Assembly: GCA_903870275.1 (NCBI GenBank)
Contig: CAIQCK010000119.1
Coordinates: 62,001 to 126,000 of the forward strand
Direction: 5' to 3'
DNA length: 64,000 nucleotides
Origin: an uncultured bacterium
GTDB taxonomy: Bacteria > Verrucomicrobiota > Verrucomicrobiia > CAIQCK01
Part shown: positions 1 to 9,050 of the stretch, piece by piece
Layout of the letters: each line of letters starts with the position of its first letter
Position numbering within the stretch: position 1 is the first letter of the stretch
Program-made: the position numbers and the translations under genes
Notes under the pieces: generated by a model
Seen by the model: only the letters and a program-made list of their open reading frames with translations
The model's database searches: none
Told to the model about the DNA's origin: nothing

Positions 1-1839
1 ACCGAAGGGGATGCCGGCAAAGACGCTCCCCGCCATGGCCACCGGAAAACGAATCGCGAAGACACCGCAGCCTTCAGTGGCATCCAGTTCGACGTGATAA
101 TCCAGACGCCGGCTGTTGCGCCAGAGGCGGAGTTCGCGCGTCGCCGAATGTCCGCCAAACGTTCCTTTCGCGCGGAGGGCGGCGAACACGGGACCCGCGA
201 CCTGTTGCAACTCGTCCTCTTTTGCGGTCCATCGGTGCATCGCACCGAGCGGGCCATCCATCATCCAACTTTTCGTTTGTGGCGCGTCATAGTAAACGAC
301 ATCGCCCAAGCCGCCGGCTTCCGCCGAGCCGAGTTGGACGTGGCGCGTCTTGTCCGAAATCTCCAGCGTGCCGTCGCTCCGCATTCGGATGCGAAATCGC
401 TCGTTCTCGACCGGCCCGGCACCGCGGCTAAAAGTGGCACCGCCAGCCGCGGCGGCCGGGTTCACGCCGAGGTAGAAGGTTTTGTAGCCGCACGCCGGCA
501 CCGCCTCCGCAATGAACGCGACGCGCTGAGGGCCGGTAAACTGAATGGGAACATCCTTGCCCGCAGCATCGCGGAGCCGCAGCGGCGCGCTGTCGCCCTG
601 CACGGCGACTTCAACCGGGCCGGTGACCGGCCATGCGTGGAAGTTGAACACCACCAAGGGCGCGCCCAGGCCGGTGCGGAAACCGATCTTCTCGGTCACG
701 GCCGAGAGCGTTTCGTGGAGCGCCTGTTCGATCTTCGCGCGGCGTTGGCGCGCGAACGCCATGCGTTCCTCGTAGTCCACCGTCCACGCCCACAGGATGG
801 CGTGACCGGTGCAGGAGAGCACGTCGTGCCAGAGCCGGTCCACGACACCGCGCTCAATCTCCCGTCCTGCGCGCTTCGCGATGACCTGCGCCTTTTCCAG
901 ACAGAGCAGCCGGTCTTCGTCCTGGTTATTCTGCATGTAAAGGTTGCGGTCGCCGTGCGCGCCGGCCTCGACGTAACACTCCAGGCTGTCGAGCGGGCCT
1001 TCCCGTTCGGTCAACTTCGCGCCGCACTTCTCCACTTCTTCGAAATAGCGCCGGTTGGTTCCGAGAATCTTCCGGTGCCGGTCCCAGCCGGCGACGGCCA
1101 CGGGCAACTTCGGGTCGGGCAGCACATCGTCACCGCCAATCGCTTCCCGCCAGATCGGCGCGGGCAGGAAACCGTTCACCGCCTCGCCGTATTTGCCCAT
1201 CTGGTTGTAGCCATAGAAACATTTCGCCGAGAGCATGCGCGTGCCGTCGAGGCCCTTTCGCCAGAAGACGACCTGCGGGCCGACCGGACGCGAAAACATG
1301 AAATAACGGTAGCCGGCTTTGGTGAAAATCTGCGGCATCTGCGAGGGGCCGCACATCAGGTCAACGGAATTATAGACCTTCAGCGCGTCGTCCGGGGCGT
1401 GGCGCAGGAAATACTCCCTGCCGAGCACCAGGTTGCGCACCAGCGTCTCCGGATACACCTCGGTTAGCCGCGGATTGCTGATCGCGCCGATGATCTCGAT
1501 CCGGCCTTCGCGCACGCGCCGCCAGAACTCGGCGATCATCTCCGGCCATTCGCGCGCGGCTTTGTCGAGAAACGGGGCGAGTTCCTCGTTCTCGGTCTCC
1601 AGCAACCACACGTAGTGGGGATGACTGCGCATGAGGACGAGCACTTGGCGGATGATTTCCGCGTAGCGCTGCTCGTGCCACAAGCGCGTGTGGCCCCAAC
1701 ACCAATCGCAGTGCGAGGAAACGTTGACCACCGTCAGTTGCGGCCCGGCGTCGGGTTTGACCGCCGGCCCGGCGAGAGCTTGCGCGGGGACAGCCATCAC
1801 CAGCAGGACGATCAGGCGGAACAACGCGTATGGTTTCAC
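1..1839 (-). CDS. GH38 alpha-mannosidase, secreted (3' end outside window)
   Basis: This gene is absent from the ORF track because it runs off the left edge; reading the minus strand from a GTG at 1839 gives 613 open codons. A hydrophobic signal peptide ending near ALA (residues 21-23) is followed by the GH38 N-terminal signature: SSHCDWCWGH places the metal-ligand pair at His43 and Asp45, and the segment SVDLMCGPSQMPQI places the candidate nucleophile at Asp160. GH38 enzymes are retaining, metal-dependent alpha-mannosidases, so this protein probably trims mannose from glycoproteins or polysaccharides outside the cytoplasm. A GGAG Shine-Dalgarno sits just upstream of the GTG. It is divergent from the secreted enzyme run that starts at 2105. 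The family call is firm; the exact linkage is unknown, and the C-terminal beta-sandwich domains are only partly present. Confidence 0.88.
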   Translation of the reverse strand, partial: MKPYALFRLIVLLVMAVPAQALAGPAVKPDAGPQLTVVNVSSHCDWCWGHTRLWHEQRYAEIIRQVLVLMRSHPHYVWLLETENEELAPFLDKAAREWPEMIAEFWRRVREGRIEIIGAISNPRLTEVYPETLVRNLVLGREYFLRHAPDDALKVYNSVDLMCGPSQMPQIFTKAGYRYFMFSRPVGPQVVFWRKGLDGTRMLSAKCFYGYNQMGKYGEAVNGFLPAPIWREAIGGDDVLPDPKLPVAVAGWDRHRKILGTNRRYFEEVEKCGAKLTEREGPLDSLECYVEAGAHGDRNLYMQNNQDEDRLLCLEKAQVIAKRAGREIERGVVDRLWHDVLSCTGHAILWAWTVDYEERMAFARQRRAKIEQALHETLSAVTEKIGFRTGLGAPLVVFNFHAWPVTGPVEVAVQGDSAPLRLRDAAGKDVPIQFTGPQRVAFIAEAVPACGYKTFYLGVNPAAAAGGATFSRGAGPVENERFRIRMRSDGTLEISDKTRHVQLGSAEAGGLGDVVYYDAPQTKSWMMDGPLGAMHRWTAKEDELQQVAGPVFAALRAKGTFGGHSATRELRLWRNSRRLDYHVELDATEGCGVFAIRFPVAMAGSVFAGIPFG

Positions 1840-2104
1840 GGTGGACTCCTTTTTCAAATTCGTCCGGACAGGCGAATCAATAGATACCCGTCGGGCCATG
1901 TACAACAATTCTTTTTTCGCGGTTCACGCGCTTCCCGGCCGGAACGGGGACAGAGATTGCGCGGTTCCTGCTGGATATTCTCCGGGATTAACTGACACGG
2001 ACTAGGTGGGTCAACGCCGATGGATTCCATCGCCCCGCTGACAACAGAGCCGGGTTCCGGTAACGCTGGAAAAAACGCGGCCCATCCTCTACGCTGCCGG
2101 CACG
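1840..2104. other. Divergent intergenic region
   Basis: These 265 bases separate the GH38 gene (minus) from the YVTN gene (plus) and must carry the promoters of both. I see no convincing -35/-10 pair. An AT-rich stretch around 1895-1922 is the best candidate location. The ORFs drawn here are short shadow frames. Confidence 0.4.
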
Positions 2105-3079
2105 ATGAAGATTGCGCGCTGGCTGCTCCCGCTCTTGGGGGTGTCCTTTGCCGTCGCGGCGGAGGAAGCGCCGATGCGCCAAATCGCCACGATCCCTCTG
2201 CCGAAGGTCGAGGGGCGCATAGACCACCTGGCTGTGGACACGGCGCGCCAGCGGCTGTTTGTCGCCGCGCTCGGCAACGGCTCGCTCGAAGTGGTGGACC
2301 TCGACAAGGGCGCGGTTGTGAAACACATTGGCGGTTTGCGCGAACCGCAGGGTGTGGTTTACGCGGCGGGCTTGGACAAACTCTTCGTCGCCTGCGGCGG
2401 CGACGGCACGTTCAAGGTTTTTGACGGCGGTTCGCTGGAGCTGATAAAGGACGTGCAGCTCGGCGAGGACGCCGACAACGTCCGCTACGACGAAAAGACG
2501 CGCCGCGTTTATGTCGGCGATGTCGGACTGGCGATCCTCGACGCGGCCACCGGCAGGCGCCTCGGCGATATCAAGCTGATGGCGCATCCGGAGTCGTTTC
2601 AGTTGGAGAGCCGGGGCCCGCGGGTTTTTGTGAACGTCGCGCGGGACGGCCTCGTCGCTATGGTGGACCGCGACAAACGCGCGGTCGTCGCCCGATGGCC
2701 GTTGGGGGAGGCTCGCGCCAATTTTCCGATGGCGCTGGACGAGGCGGGCCAGCGGCTGTTTGTCGGTTGCCACAAACCGCCGCGGCTGGTCGTGCTGAAC
2801 ACAACGACTGGCAAGATCATGGCTTCTTTGCCGATAGACGGCGATGCCGACGACCTGTTTTTTGACGCGGCGCGCCGGCGCATTTACATCTCGTGCGGCG
2901 TCGGCCTGTTGGACGTGCTGCGGCAAACGGACGCCGACCATTACACGATGGCGGGAAAAATCCCCACGGCGGCGGGCGCGCGCACGTCCTTGTTGGTCCC
3001 GGCGTTGAACCGTTTCTTCCTCGCCGTGCCGCATCGCGGCGAGCAACCGGCGGAGATTCGCGTTTACGAACTGCCCTAG
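2105..3079 (+). CDS. Exported YVTN-type beta-propeller protein
   Basis: The 324-aa protein begins with a signal peptide (MKIARWLLPLLGVSFAVAA) and then repeats a motif of about 40 residues of the form D-x-A-x-x-R-L-F-V-A followed by V-x-D and G. Examples are AVDTARQRLFVAALGNGSLEVVD, continued by LDEAGQRLFVGCHKPPRLVVL. This is the YVTN/NHL beta-propeller pattern, probably seven blades. Such proteins act as extracytoplasmic binding or scaffold modules; no catalytic residues can be assigned. It opens the plus-strand run of secreted enzymes, with 57 nt to the next gene. No strong Shine-Dalgarno is visible before the ATG. Confidence 0.8.
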   Translation: MKIARWLLPLLGVSFAVAAEEAPMRQIATIPLPKVEGRIDHLAVDTARQRLFVAALGNGSLEVVDLDKGAVVKHIGGLREPQGVVYAAGLDKLFVACGGDGTFKVFDGGSLELIKDVQLGEDADNVRYDEKTRRVYVGDVGLAILDAATGRRLGDIKLMAHPESFQLESRGPRVFVNVARDGLVAMVDRDKRAVVARWPLGEARANFPMALDEAGQRLFVGCHKPPRLVVLNTTTGKIMASLPIDGDADDLFFDAARRRIYISCGVGLLDVLRQTDADHYTMAGKIPTAAGARTSLLVPALNRFFLAVPHRGEQPAEIRVYELP

Positions 3080-3136
3080 GAAGAGACGAGGCCGGAGCAA
3101 AATATTTCTGCGTTTTCCACCAATCAAAGGAATGCA

Positions 3137-5332
3137 ATGAGCTATTGGCGATGGGTTGTTTTCCTGCTGGCATTGAGCTGTAGCGTGCGTGCGTCAGACG
3201 AAGCGCCGCCGACGCCGAAGTGGCTCCGCGACATCACGCGCGTCGCCTACACCGACCTGCCGAACATCCAGTCCATCGGCGACTGGCCGGAGAAGCTCCT
3301 CGAGGATTGCGGCAAGGCCGGGGTTCAGTTGTTCTTCTCGCGGGCGCACAGCGGCGACGGATGGAATGAACTGGGCTGGAAGAGCGCGTTCGGCAAGCCC
3401 GACCCGAAAATGGGCGACCGCGACGGCACGCGCGAGGTGCTGGCGCTCTGCCACAAACACGGCATCCGCTACATTCCTTATCTTTGGGCGCAGCGCGAGC
3501 CGGCGGCGTTTGGCGTGGAGCATCCGGACTGGCGGTGCGTCAACGCGCAAGGAAAGAAGACCGCCTACTTCTGCATCAACACGCCCTACCGCGACCTCGT
3601 CCGCAACCGCATCGTCGAACTGGTCAAGGAGGTCGGTGTGGACGGCATCTTCTTCGACATGTTCCACGCGCGCGCCGACGAATGCTACTGCGTGGCGTGC
3701 AAGGCGAAGTTCAAACAGGAAACCGGCCAGGAACCGCCGCTGAAGGAGGACTTCGACAGCGTGCTCTGGCAGCAGTGGGTAAATTTCAAATACCGCTCCA
3801 TCGAGTCAACGATGCTGGAGTTCAATCGCGCCATCAAGGCAGCGAATCCAGAGGCCGCGCTTCTCGTGAACTCGTGGAACGCGTGGGTTTATCGAAATCC
3901 GCATAACATCCGCAACTCCATCCGCGTGGCTGAGGTCGTGGACGGCATGTTGGAGGAAACCGGCTGGTATGACACGGTGGACCCGTCGTTCTTCGCGTTC
4001 CCGGCGCTGCACAACTTCATGAGCTGGCATCTCGGCGGCCTCTGCAAGGACACGCGCGCGTTCATGTGGTCGTCGCCGAGCTACGTGCGGTCGCAGCCGG
4101 TGGGCGGCGTCGAGGCCACGATCCGCGTCATGACAATGATGGCCAACGGTTCGGTCCCCGCGCAGTCGGTGCCGGGCCGCGACGTGATGGCGCGTTACAT
4201 GGCCGACACCGCCGCGCGCGACAATTTTTTTCGCCACGACCGTGTTCATCCCTGGTGCGGACTCGTCGTGTCGGAGAAAACCGAGTTGTGGTATGGCCGT
4301 GACGACTCGAAGAACCGCTACATCAAGGGCGTCTATGGCGCATTCCAGGCGATGATGGAGCGCCACCTGCCGGTCTCGCTCGTGACCGACCGCGAACTGG
4401 AACGCGGCAAGCTCGACGACTGCAAGGTTCTCTTCATGCCCAATTGCGCCGCCATGAGCGACACCGAGTTGGAAACGGTGCGCCGTTTCGTCCGCAACGG
4501 CGGTGGCCTCGTGGCCACCTACGAGACGTCGCTCTATGACGAGCACGCCAAACCGCGCGAGACTTTCGGCCTTGCCGATGTGCTCAATGCAAAGAAGACC
4601 GGCGCGTTCGACTGCCGGCGTCTGGTCATCAGTTGGGACGCGAAACAACAGCACGGCGCACATCTGCATCTCGCGCCCCAGCACCGCTGGGCCTCCGATC
4701 CGGTGATCCTCGACACGCTGGCGCGCCGCAATGCAACGCAGTCGCTGACCAACATTAGCTACGGCCTGCCGCTCAACTGCCAGATGCTTCTCGTCGAGCC
4801 GTTGAAGGGCGCGCCCAGCCCGATGCGGATCGTGGCCGCCACGACGGACAAAAAAACCGGCGAGGTCACGCGCACGAACACGCCGGCGATCATCGAGAGC
4901 ACCTACGGCAAGGGCAAGGTTATCTTCCTCCCGCACGACCTCTCGTGGTCATTTTTTCGTTTTGGCCAAGAGCATTGGTCGCGGATGATGGAGCTGGCCT
5001 TACGCGAGGTCGCCGCCGCCCCGCCGGCGGTCGAGGTCGCCGCGCCGCGGATCGTGCAGGCGATGACGCACACTCAGGATGGCCGACTCATCGTCCATCT
5101 GCTCAACGATATTTCCTCCCTTGGCCGCTCGCAGAACATCGCCGGCGAATCGCTCTACGAACGGCGCGAGGTCATTCCGATCCACGACATCACGCTGACT
5201 TTCCGAGACAAAAAGTGGAGCCGCTTCCTGCTGGTGCCCGGCAACAAGCCGCTCCAGTCGGTGGCGACAAGGGACGGCCTGACCGTGACCGTGCCGCAGT
5301 TGGACATTCACGCCATGGTTGTGGCGGAGTAA
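3137..5332 (+). CDS. Exported glycosidase-like protein (GHL6-type barrel plus beta-galactosidase-trimerisation-like domain)
   Basis: The 731-aa protein has a signal peptide (MSYWRWVVFLLALSCSVRA) and a TIM-barrel-like N-terminal half. The segment RNRIVELVKEVGVDGIFFD is typical of hypothetical glycosyl hydrolase 6 (GHL6) and alpha-fucosidase-like barrels, with carboxylates at barrel-strand ends (FFDMFHARADECYC; GMLEETGW). From about residue 415 the stretch LDDCKVLFMPNCAAMSD, then FVRNGGGLVATYETSL, matches the flavodoxin-like trimerisation domain of GH42 enzymes. The C-terminal 150 residues look like a beta-sandwich. AAGGA precedes the ATG. Glycan hydrolysis is inferred from fold and context; no substrate can be assigned. 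Confidence 0.75.
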   Translation: MSYWRWVVFLLALSCSVRASDEAPPTPKWLRDITRVAYTDLPNIQSIGDWPEKLLEDCGKAGVQLFFSRAHSGDGWNELGWKSAFGKPDPKMGDRDGTREVLALCHKHGIRYIPYLWAQREPAAFGVEHPDWRCVNAQGKKTAYFCINTPYRDLVRNRIVELVKEVGVDGIFFDMFHARADECYCVACKAKFKQETGQEPPLKEDFDSVLWQQWVNFKYRSIESTMLEFNRAIKAANPEAALLVNSWNAWVYRNPHNIRNSIRVAEVVDGMLEETGWYDTVDPSFFAFPALHNFMSWHLGGLCKDTRAFMWSSPSYVRSQPVGGVEATIRVMTMMANGSVPAQSVPGRDVMARYMADTAARDNFFRHDRVHPWCGLVVSEKTELWYGRDDSKNRYIKGVYGAFQAMMERHLPVSLVTDRELERGKLDDCKVLFMPNCAAMSDTELETVRRFVRNGGGLVATYETSLYDEHAKPRETFGLADVLNAKKTGAFDCRRLVISWDAKQQHGAHLHLAPQHRWASDPVILDTLARRNATQSLTNISYGLPLNCQMLLVEPLKGAPSPMRIVAATTDKKTGEVTRTNTPAIIESTYGKGKVIFLPHDLSWSFFRFGQEHWSRMMELALREVAAAPPAVEVAAPRIVQAMTHTQDGRLIVHLLNDISSLGRSQNIAGESLYERREVIPIHDITLTFRDKKWSRFLLVPGNKPLQSVATRDGLTVTVPQLDIHAMVVAE

Positions 5333-5336
5333 GCTT

Positions 5337-6578
5337 ATGAAGAGAAACATGCTGCCCAAGAACATGGCGTTATGCATCGCGCTGCTTTTGCCCTTCATGG
5401 CATTCGCCGCCGACCCGCCGGCTGGGACCGACACCGGCCTGGAGTTCATTGACACCAGCTTCGAGAACGCCTCGCCGCTCTGGTATGAGTTCACCTCCGA
5501 CGGGACGATACTCGTTCACCTGCTCTACGACCAGGAGCGCAACTCGCCCAACCGCGCCGCCGGACACATTCATTTCCTGCTCCACGCCAAGACCGGCTCC
5601 AAGCTCACACTGGAGTTCAAGAACCTGGACAACGTCTGGAACGGCAAGCCCGGCTCCGTGGCGAAGGAAATCAAAGCAATTTCCCTTTCTGAGAACGGCA
5701 GGGATTGGAAGGTGGTCCGGGCCGAGAATCTGCCGGGAGATCGCGTGCGGCTCACCGTCGAAATGCCCGGCCCGCGGCTTTACGTGGCGCGCATCGAGCC
5801 TTACCGCATCTCCGACCTCGACGCTCTCCTCGCGTCCATCCGCAACAATCCGCTCGTGCAAATCACGCCCATCGGCAAGACGGTGCAGGGCCGCGAACTC
5901 GAAATCATCCGCGTCGGCGACGAACACACGCCGTATCGCGTTTTCATTCGCGCGCGGGCGCATCCGTGGGAGCCCGGCGGCAACTGGGTTGTGCAGGGAC
6001 TCATCCAGCGCCTGCTGAAAGGCGACGACCAGGCAAGGAAGTTCCTCCAACGTTATTGCCTCTATGTCATGCCGATGGCGAACAAGGACGGCGTCGCGCG
6101 CGGCGGGACACGGTTCAATCTTCAAGGCAAGGACCTCAACCGCAACTGGGACAAGCCCGCCGACCCACAACTGGCCCCGGAAAACTACGCGCTGGAAAAG
6201 TGGCTGGAGAAAATGATCCGCGCCGGCCAGCCGCCGCATCTGGCGTTGGAACTGCACAACGACGGCAGCGGTTTGCTGCACGTCAGCCGGCCGGCGGTGG
6301 CGGGGTTGCAGCGGCACGTTGAGCGCATGGCGACGCTGGAGACGCTGCTCCGCAAACACACGTGGTTCACCGAGGGCAGCAGCAAGCCGTCGTTCCACAA
6401 TTCCGGCACGCTCGGCGACGGCTGGCTGGAACGCTACGGCATTGACGCGGCCGTCCACGAGTTCAACTGCAACTGGATCGCCGGGCTGAAAGATTACGCG
6501 ACGGGCCGGCATTGGGAAAACTACGGCGAAAAGCTTGCGGACGTTTTTTACGAATACTTCGACACCGTGAAACCGTGA
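5337..6578 (+). CDS. Secreted M14-family zinc carboxypeptidase-like protein
   Basis: The track starts at a TTG inside the upstream gene; I prefer the ATG at 5337, just after that gene's stop, giving 413 aa with signal peptide MALCIALLLPFMAFA. Residues 30-155 resemble a beta-sandwich. The rest is an M14 metallopeptidase domain: RAHPWE supplies zinc ligands His209 and Glu212, LELHND supplies the third ligand His307, DLNRNW carries the substrate-binding Asn-Arg pair, and HEFNCNW contains the probable catalytic Glu375. The arrangement is nearer to the cytosolic-carboxypeptidase/M14B style than to pancreatic carboxypeptidase. It probably removes terminal residues or amides from peptides or peptidoglycan-like substrates in the periplasm. 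It sits 4 nt after the GHL6-like gene and 24 nt before the amidase gene. Confidence 0.8.
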   Translation: MKRNMLPKNMALCIALLLPFMAFAADPPAGTDTGLEFIDTSFENASPLWYEFTSDGTILVHLLYDQERNSPNRAAGHIHFLLHAKTGSKLTLEFKNLDNVWNGKPGSVAKEIKAISLSENGRDWKVVRAENLPGDRVRLTVEMPGPRLYVARIEPYRISDLDALLASIRNNPLVQITPIGKTVQGRELEIIRVGDEHTPYRVFIRARAHPWEPGGNWVVQGLIQRLLKGDDQARKFLQRYCLYVMPMANKDGVARGGTRFNLQGKDLNRNWDKPADPQLAPENYALEKWLEKMIRAGQPPHLALELHNDGSGLLHVSRPAVAGLQRHVERMATLETLLRKHTWFTEGSSKPSFHNSGTLGDGWLERYGIDAAVHEFNCNWIAGLKDYATGRHWENYGEKLADVFYEYFDTVKP

Positions 6579-6602
6579 TGCGGTAAGAAAAGGAAACCAA
6601 CC

Positions 6603-7961
6603 ATGAAACTCTGTGTGTTTATGCTGTCCTTCGTCGCGCTGGCTGGCGCGGCTTCTCTCGCGGGCGCGGATTCTTCCACGGCGCCCGACGGCTGGACGAC
6701 CGCCGCGCCGCGCGATGAAATCAAGCCGCAGTTTGCCTGCAAACCCACCGGTGGCGTTGACGGCCAGGCGCTCTTCAGCATCCGCACCGACGCTCGCGAC
6801 GGACTCGACGGTTGTTGGATGAAAACTTTTCCCGTCACGGGCGACAAGCACTTCCGATTCGAGGCGTTCTTTCGCGCCACCAACGTCAGCGTGCCGCGCC
6901 GCAGTGTTGTGGCGCGGGTGATGTGGCAGGACGCCGCGGGACGCCGGGTGCCGAGCGAGGAGCCGATCGTGAGCGGTTATCTCATCAGCAAAGGCAAACC
7001 GATGGCGCCGGAGGAATTCCCCACGACGAAAGCCACGCGCGCCGACGGCTGGACCGAAATCTCCGACACCTACCTTGTGCCCTCGCAGGCGACGCAGGCA
7101 AAAGTAGAGCTGCACTTGCAGTGGGCCGCGCGAGCCGAGGTGCGCTGGAGCAAGGTTTCGCTCGCCGAGGTGGCGCCGCCCGCGCCGCGGATCGTGCGGC
7201 TGGCCACGGTCCACCTCGTGCCGCGCGGCGGCAAAACAGTGGAAGGAAATTGCCGGCTCTTCGTACCGCTGCTGGCCGAGGCCGCGCGGCAAAAGGCCGA
7301 CCTGGTGGTGCTCGGTGAGATCGCGCCATCGGCGAACCTCGGCAAGAAAAGCGAAGAGGTGGCCGAGCCGGTGCCCGGTCCGTCCACGGAGTATTTCGGC
7401 GCGCTGGCGCGGCAGCATAATTTCTACGTCGTCTTCAGCCTCGACGAACGCGTCGGCCATTTGATCTACAACGCCGCCGTGCTCATTGGTCCCGACGGCC
7501 GGCTTGTGGGCAAGTATCGCAAAACCTGCCTGCCGCGCGAGGAAGTCGAGGCGGGCATTGCGCCGGGAGGCGACTACCCGGTCTTCGAGACGCGCTTCGG
7601 CAAGGTCGGCATGATGATTTGCTATGACGGCTTCTTCCCGGAGACGGCGCGCGAACTGGCCAAGCGCGGCGCGGAGGTGATTGCGTGGCCGGTCTGGGGC
7701 TGCAATCCGCTGCTGGCCCGCGCCCGCGCCTGTGAGAACAATGTCTATCTCGTCAGCAGCACCTACGAGGACGCGTCGCGAAACTGGATGATCTCCGCCG
7801 TGTTCGACCGCAGCGGCGACGTGCTCGCGCAGGCCAAGGAGTGGGGCACGGTGGCCGTGGCCGAAGTGGACTTGAACAAGCGGACGATGTGGAATTTTCT
7901 TGGCGACTTCGGCGCGCGGGTGCCGCGTCACCGGCCAATTGCCGATTCCCGCGTCAAATGA
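6603..7961 (+). CDS. Exported nitrilase-superfamily (carbon-nitrogen hydrolase) amidase
   Basis: The 452-aa protein starts after AAAGGAAA with a signal peptide (MKLCVFMLSFVALAGAASLAGA). Residues 25-195 resemble a carbohydrate-binding-like beta-sandwich (FRFEAFFRATNV; KVELHLQWAA). Residues 197-440 form the nitrilase domain with an intact Glu-Lys-Cys triad: VVLGEIAP (Glu239), KYRKTCLP (Lys307) and MMICYDGFFPE (Cys340). The enzyme should cleave a C-N bond such as an amide. Signal-bearing nitrilases fused to a carbohydrate-binding-like module are uncommon, and with its neighbours this one may act on amidated or N-acylated sugars. That substrate is an inference from context. Confidence 0.85.
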   Translation: MKLCVFMLSFVALAGAASLAGADSSTAPDGWTTAAPRDEIKPQFACKPTGGVDGQALFSIRTDARDGLDGCWMKTFPVTGDKHFRFEAFFRATNVSVPRRSVVARVMWQDAAGRRVPSEEPIVSGYLISKGKPMAPEEFPTTKATRADGWTEISDTYLVPSQATQAKVELHLQWAARAEVRWSKVSLAEVAPPAPRIVRLATVHLVPRGGKTVEGNCRLFVPLLAEAARQKADLVVLGEIAPSANLGKKSEEVAEPVPGPSTEYFGALARQHNFYVVFSLDERVGHLIYNAAVLIGPDGRLVGKYRKTCLPREEVEAGIAPGGDYPVFETRFGKVGMMICYDGFFPETARELAKRGAEVIAWPVWGCNPLLARARACENNVYLVSSTYEDASRNWMISAVFDRSGDVLAQAKEWGTVAVAEVDLNKRTMWNFLGDFGARVPRHRPIADSRVK

Positions 7962-7998
7962 CGGCCGCCATTTCCGCGAACAAAACCAGGAGCCAACG

Positions 7999-9006
7999 AT
8001 GCAACAACACGATTCACCCCACGCCGTCAACCGCCGGACATTTCTCACGCGCTCCCTGGCCGCGCCGGCGGCAATCGCCGCGGTGACTGCCGCCGCTTCA
8101 CGCCAGGCGGCGGCCCAAAGCCCGCCAGTTTCGTCCCCCGCGCCACACGCGCAAGGCCAGTTGCCCAAGGGAAAAATCGGCGATCTGGAAATCAGCCGGC
8201 TCATCCTCGGCACCAACCACATCACCTTCTTCATGCACAGCCGCGACCTTCACTACGTGAACGATCTGTCGCGCCACTACAACACCGAGGAAAAAATCGC
8301 CGAGACTTTCGCCGAAGCCGAGGCCAACGGCGTCAACGCTTTCATGACGCACCAGGACGCGAAGATCGCCAAAATCTTCCGGCAGCATCGCGACCGCGGC
8401 GGCAAGCTCAAGTGGATCGTCGCGCCGTGGAGCGACAGCGAAGGCCGGGTCGCCGATCCGCCGAGCTACCGCCGCACCCTGCCGCAGCTCGTGGACAGCG
8501 GGGTGGACGCGCTCTACGTGCCCGGCATGATCACCGGGCAGTTGGTGAAGCAAGGCAAGGGCGCGTTGATCGGCGAAATGCTTGGCATCATCAAAGGCAC
8601 CGGCCTGCCCGTCGGCGTCGCCTGTCACGAACTGGAGGTCGTGCAGTATTGCGAGAAGGAAAAGCTCCCGCTCGATTTCTACGTGAAGACGTTCCATCAC
8701 CTGAAGTATCCCACCGCGCCGAAACCCGACGCGATGAAGACCGAATACGCCGAGGTGCCGGGCTACTGGTGCAACAACCCCGCGGAGACGGCGGAGTTCA
8801 TGAAGGGCGTGACGAAGCCATGGATCGCCTTCAAGGTCATGGCCGCCGGAGCGATCAAGCCGCGCGAGGGTTTCCAGCACGCCTACGCCAACGGCGCCGA
8901 CTTCATCCTTGCCGGCATGTTTGATTTCCAGATTGCCGAGGACGCGCAGATCGCCAGGGACACGCTCGCCGCCAATAAGAACCGCGCGCGTCCGTGGCGG
9001 AGTTGA
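7999..9006 (+). CDS. Tat-exported aldo/keto-reductase-like TIM-barrel protein
   Basis: The track begins upstream at 7900; I choose the ATG at 7999, which has AGGAG 8 nt before it and starts a clear twin-arginine signal (NRRTFLTRSLAAPAA). The 335-aa protein then shows aldo/keto-reductase-like features: GDLEISRLILGTNH, AEANGVNAFMTH and VDSGVDALYVPGM, with a C-terminal barrel segment YANGADFILAGMFD. The usual tetrad segment of these reductases (Asp-Thr-Ala then Tyr) is replaced by AFMTHQD, so reductase chemistry is doubtful. Tat export implies cytoplasmic folding, possibly with a cofactor. Similar Tat-tagged proteins are frequent in Planctomycetes and Verrucomicrobia. Function unassigned. Confidence 0.7.
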   Translation: MQQHDSPHAVNRRTFLTRSLAAPAAIAAVTAAASRQAAAQSPPVSSPAPHAQGQLPKGKIGDLEISRLILGTNHITFFMHSRDLHYVNDLSRHYNTEEKIAETFAEAEANGVNAFMTHQDAKIAKIFRQHRDRGGKLKWIVAPWSDSEGRVADPPSYRRTLPQLVDSGVDALYVPGMITGQLVKQGKGALIGEMLGIIKGTGLPVGVACHELEVVQYCEKEKLPLDFYVKTFHHLKYPTAPKPDAMKTEYAEVPGYWCNNPAETAEFMKGVTKPWIAFKVMAAGAIKPREGFQHAYANGADFILAGMFDFQIAEDAQIARDTLAANKNRARPWRS

Positions 9007-9050
9007 GACCATCCGTCGGAACAAGTAATTTTCAACGCCAGGGAACGCCC

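Noticed and set aside
94-1467. 457-aa plus-strand ORF
   Set aside because: Antisense to the GH38 gene, whose motifs are unmistakable on the minus strand.
5370-8234. 954-aa minus-strand ORF
   Set aside because: It crosses three well-supported plus-strand genes and their gaps; shadow frame.
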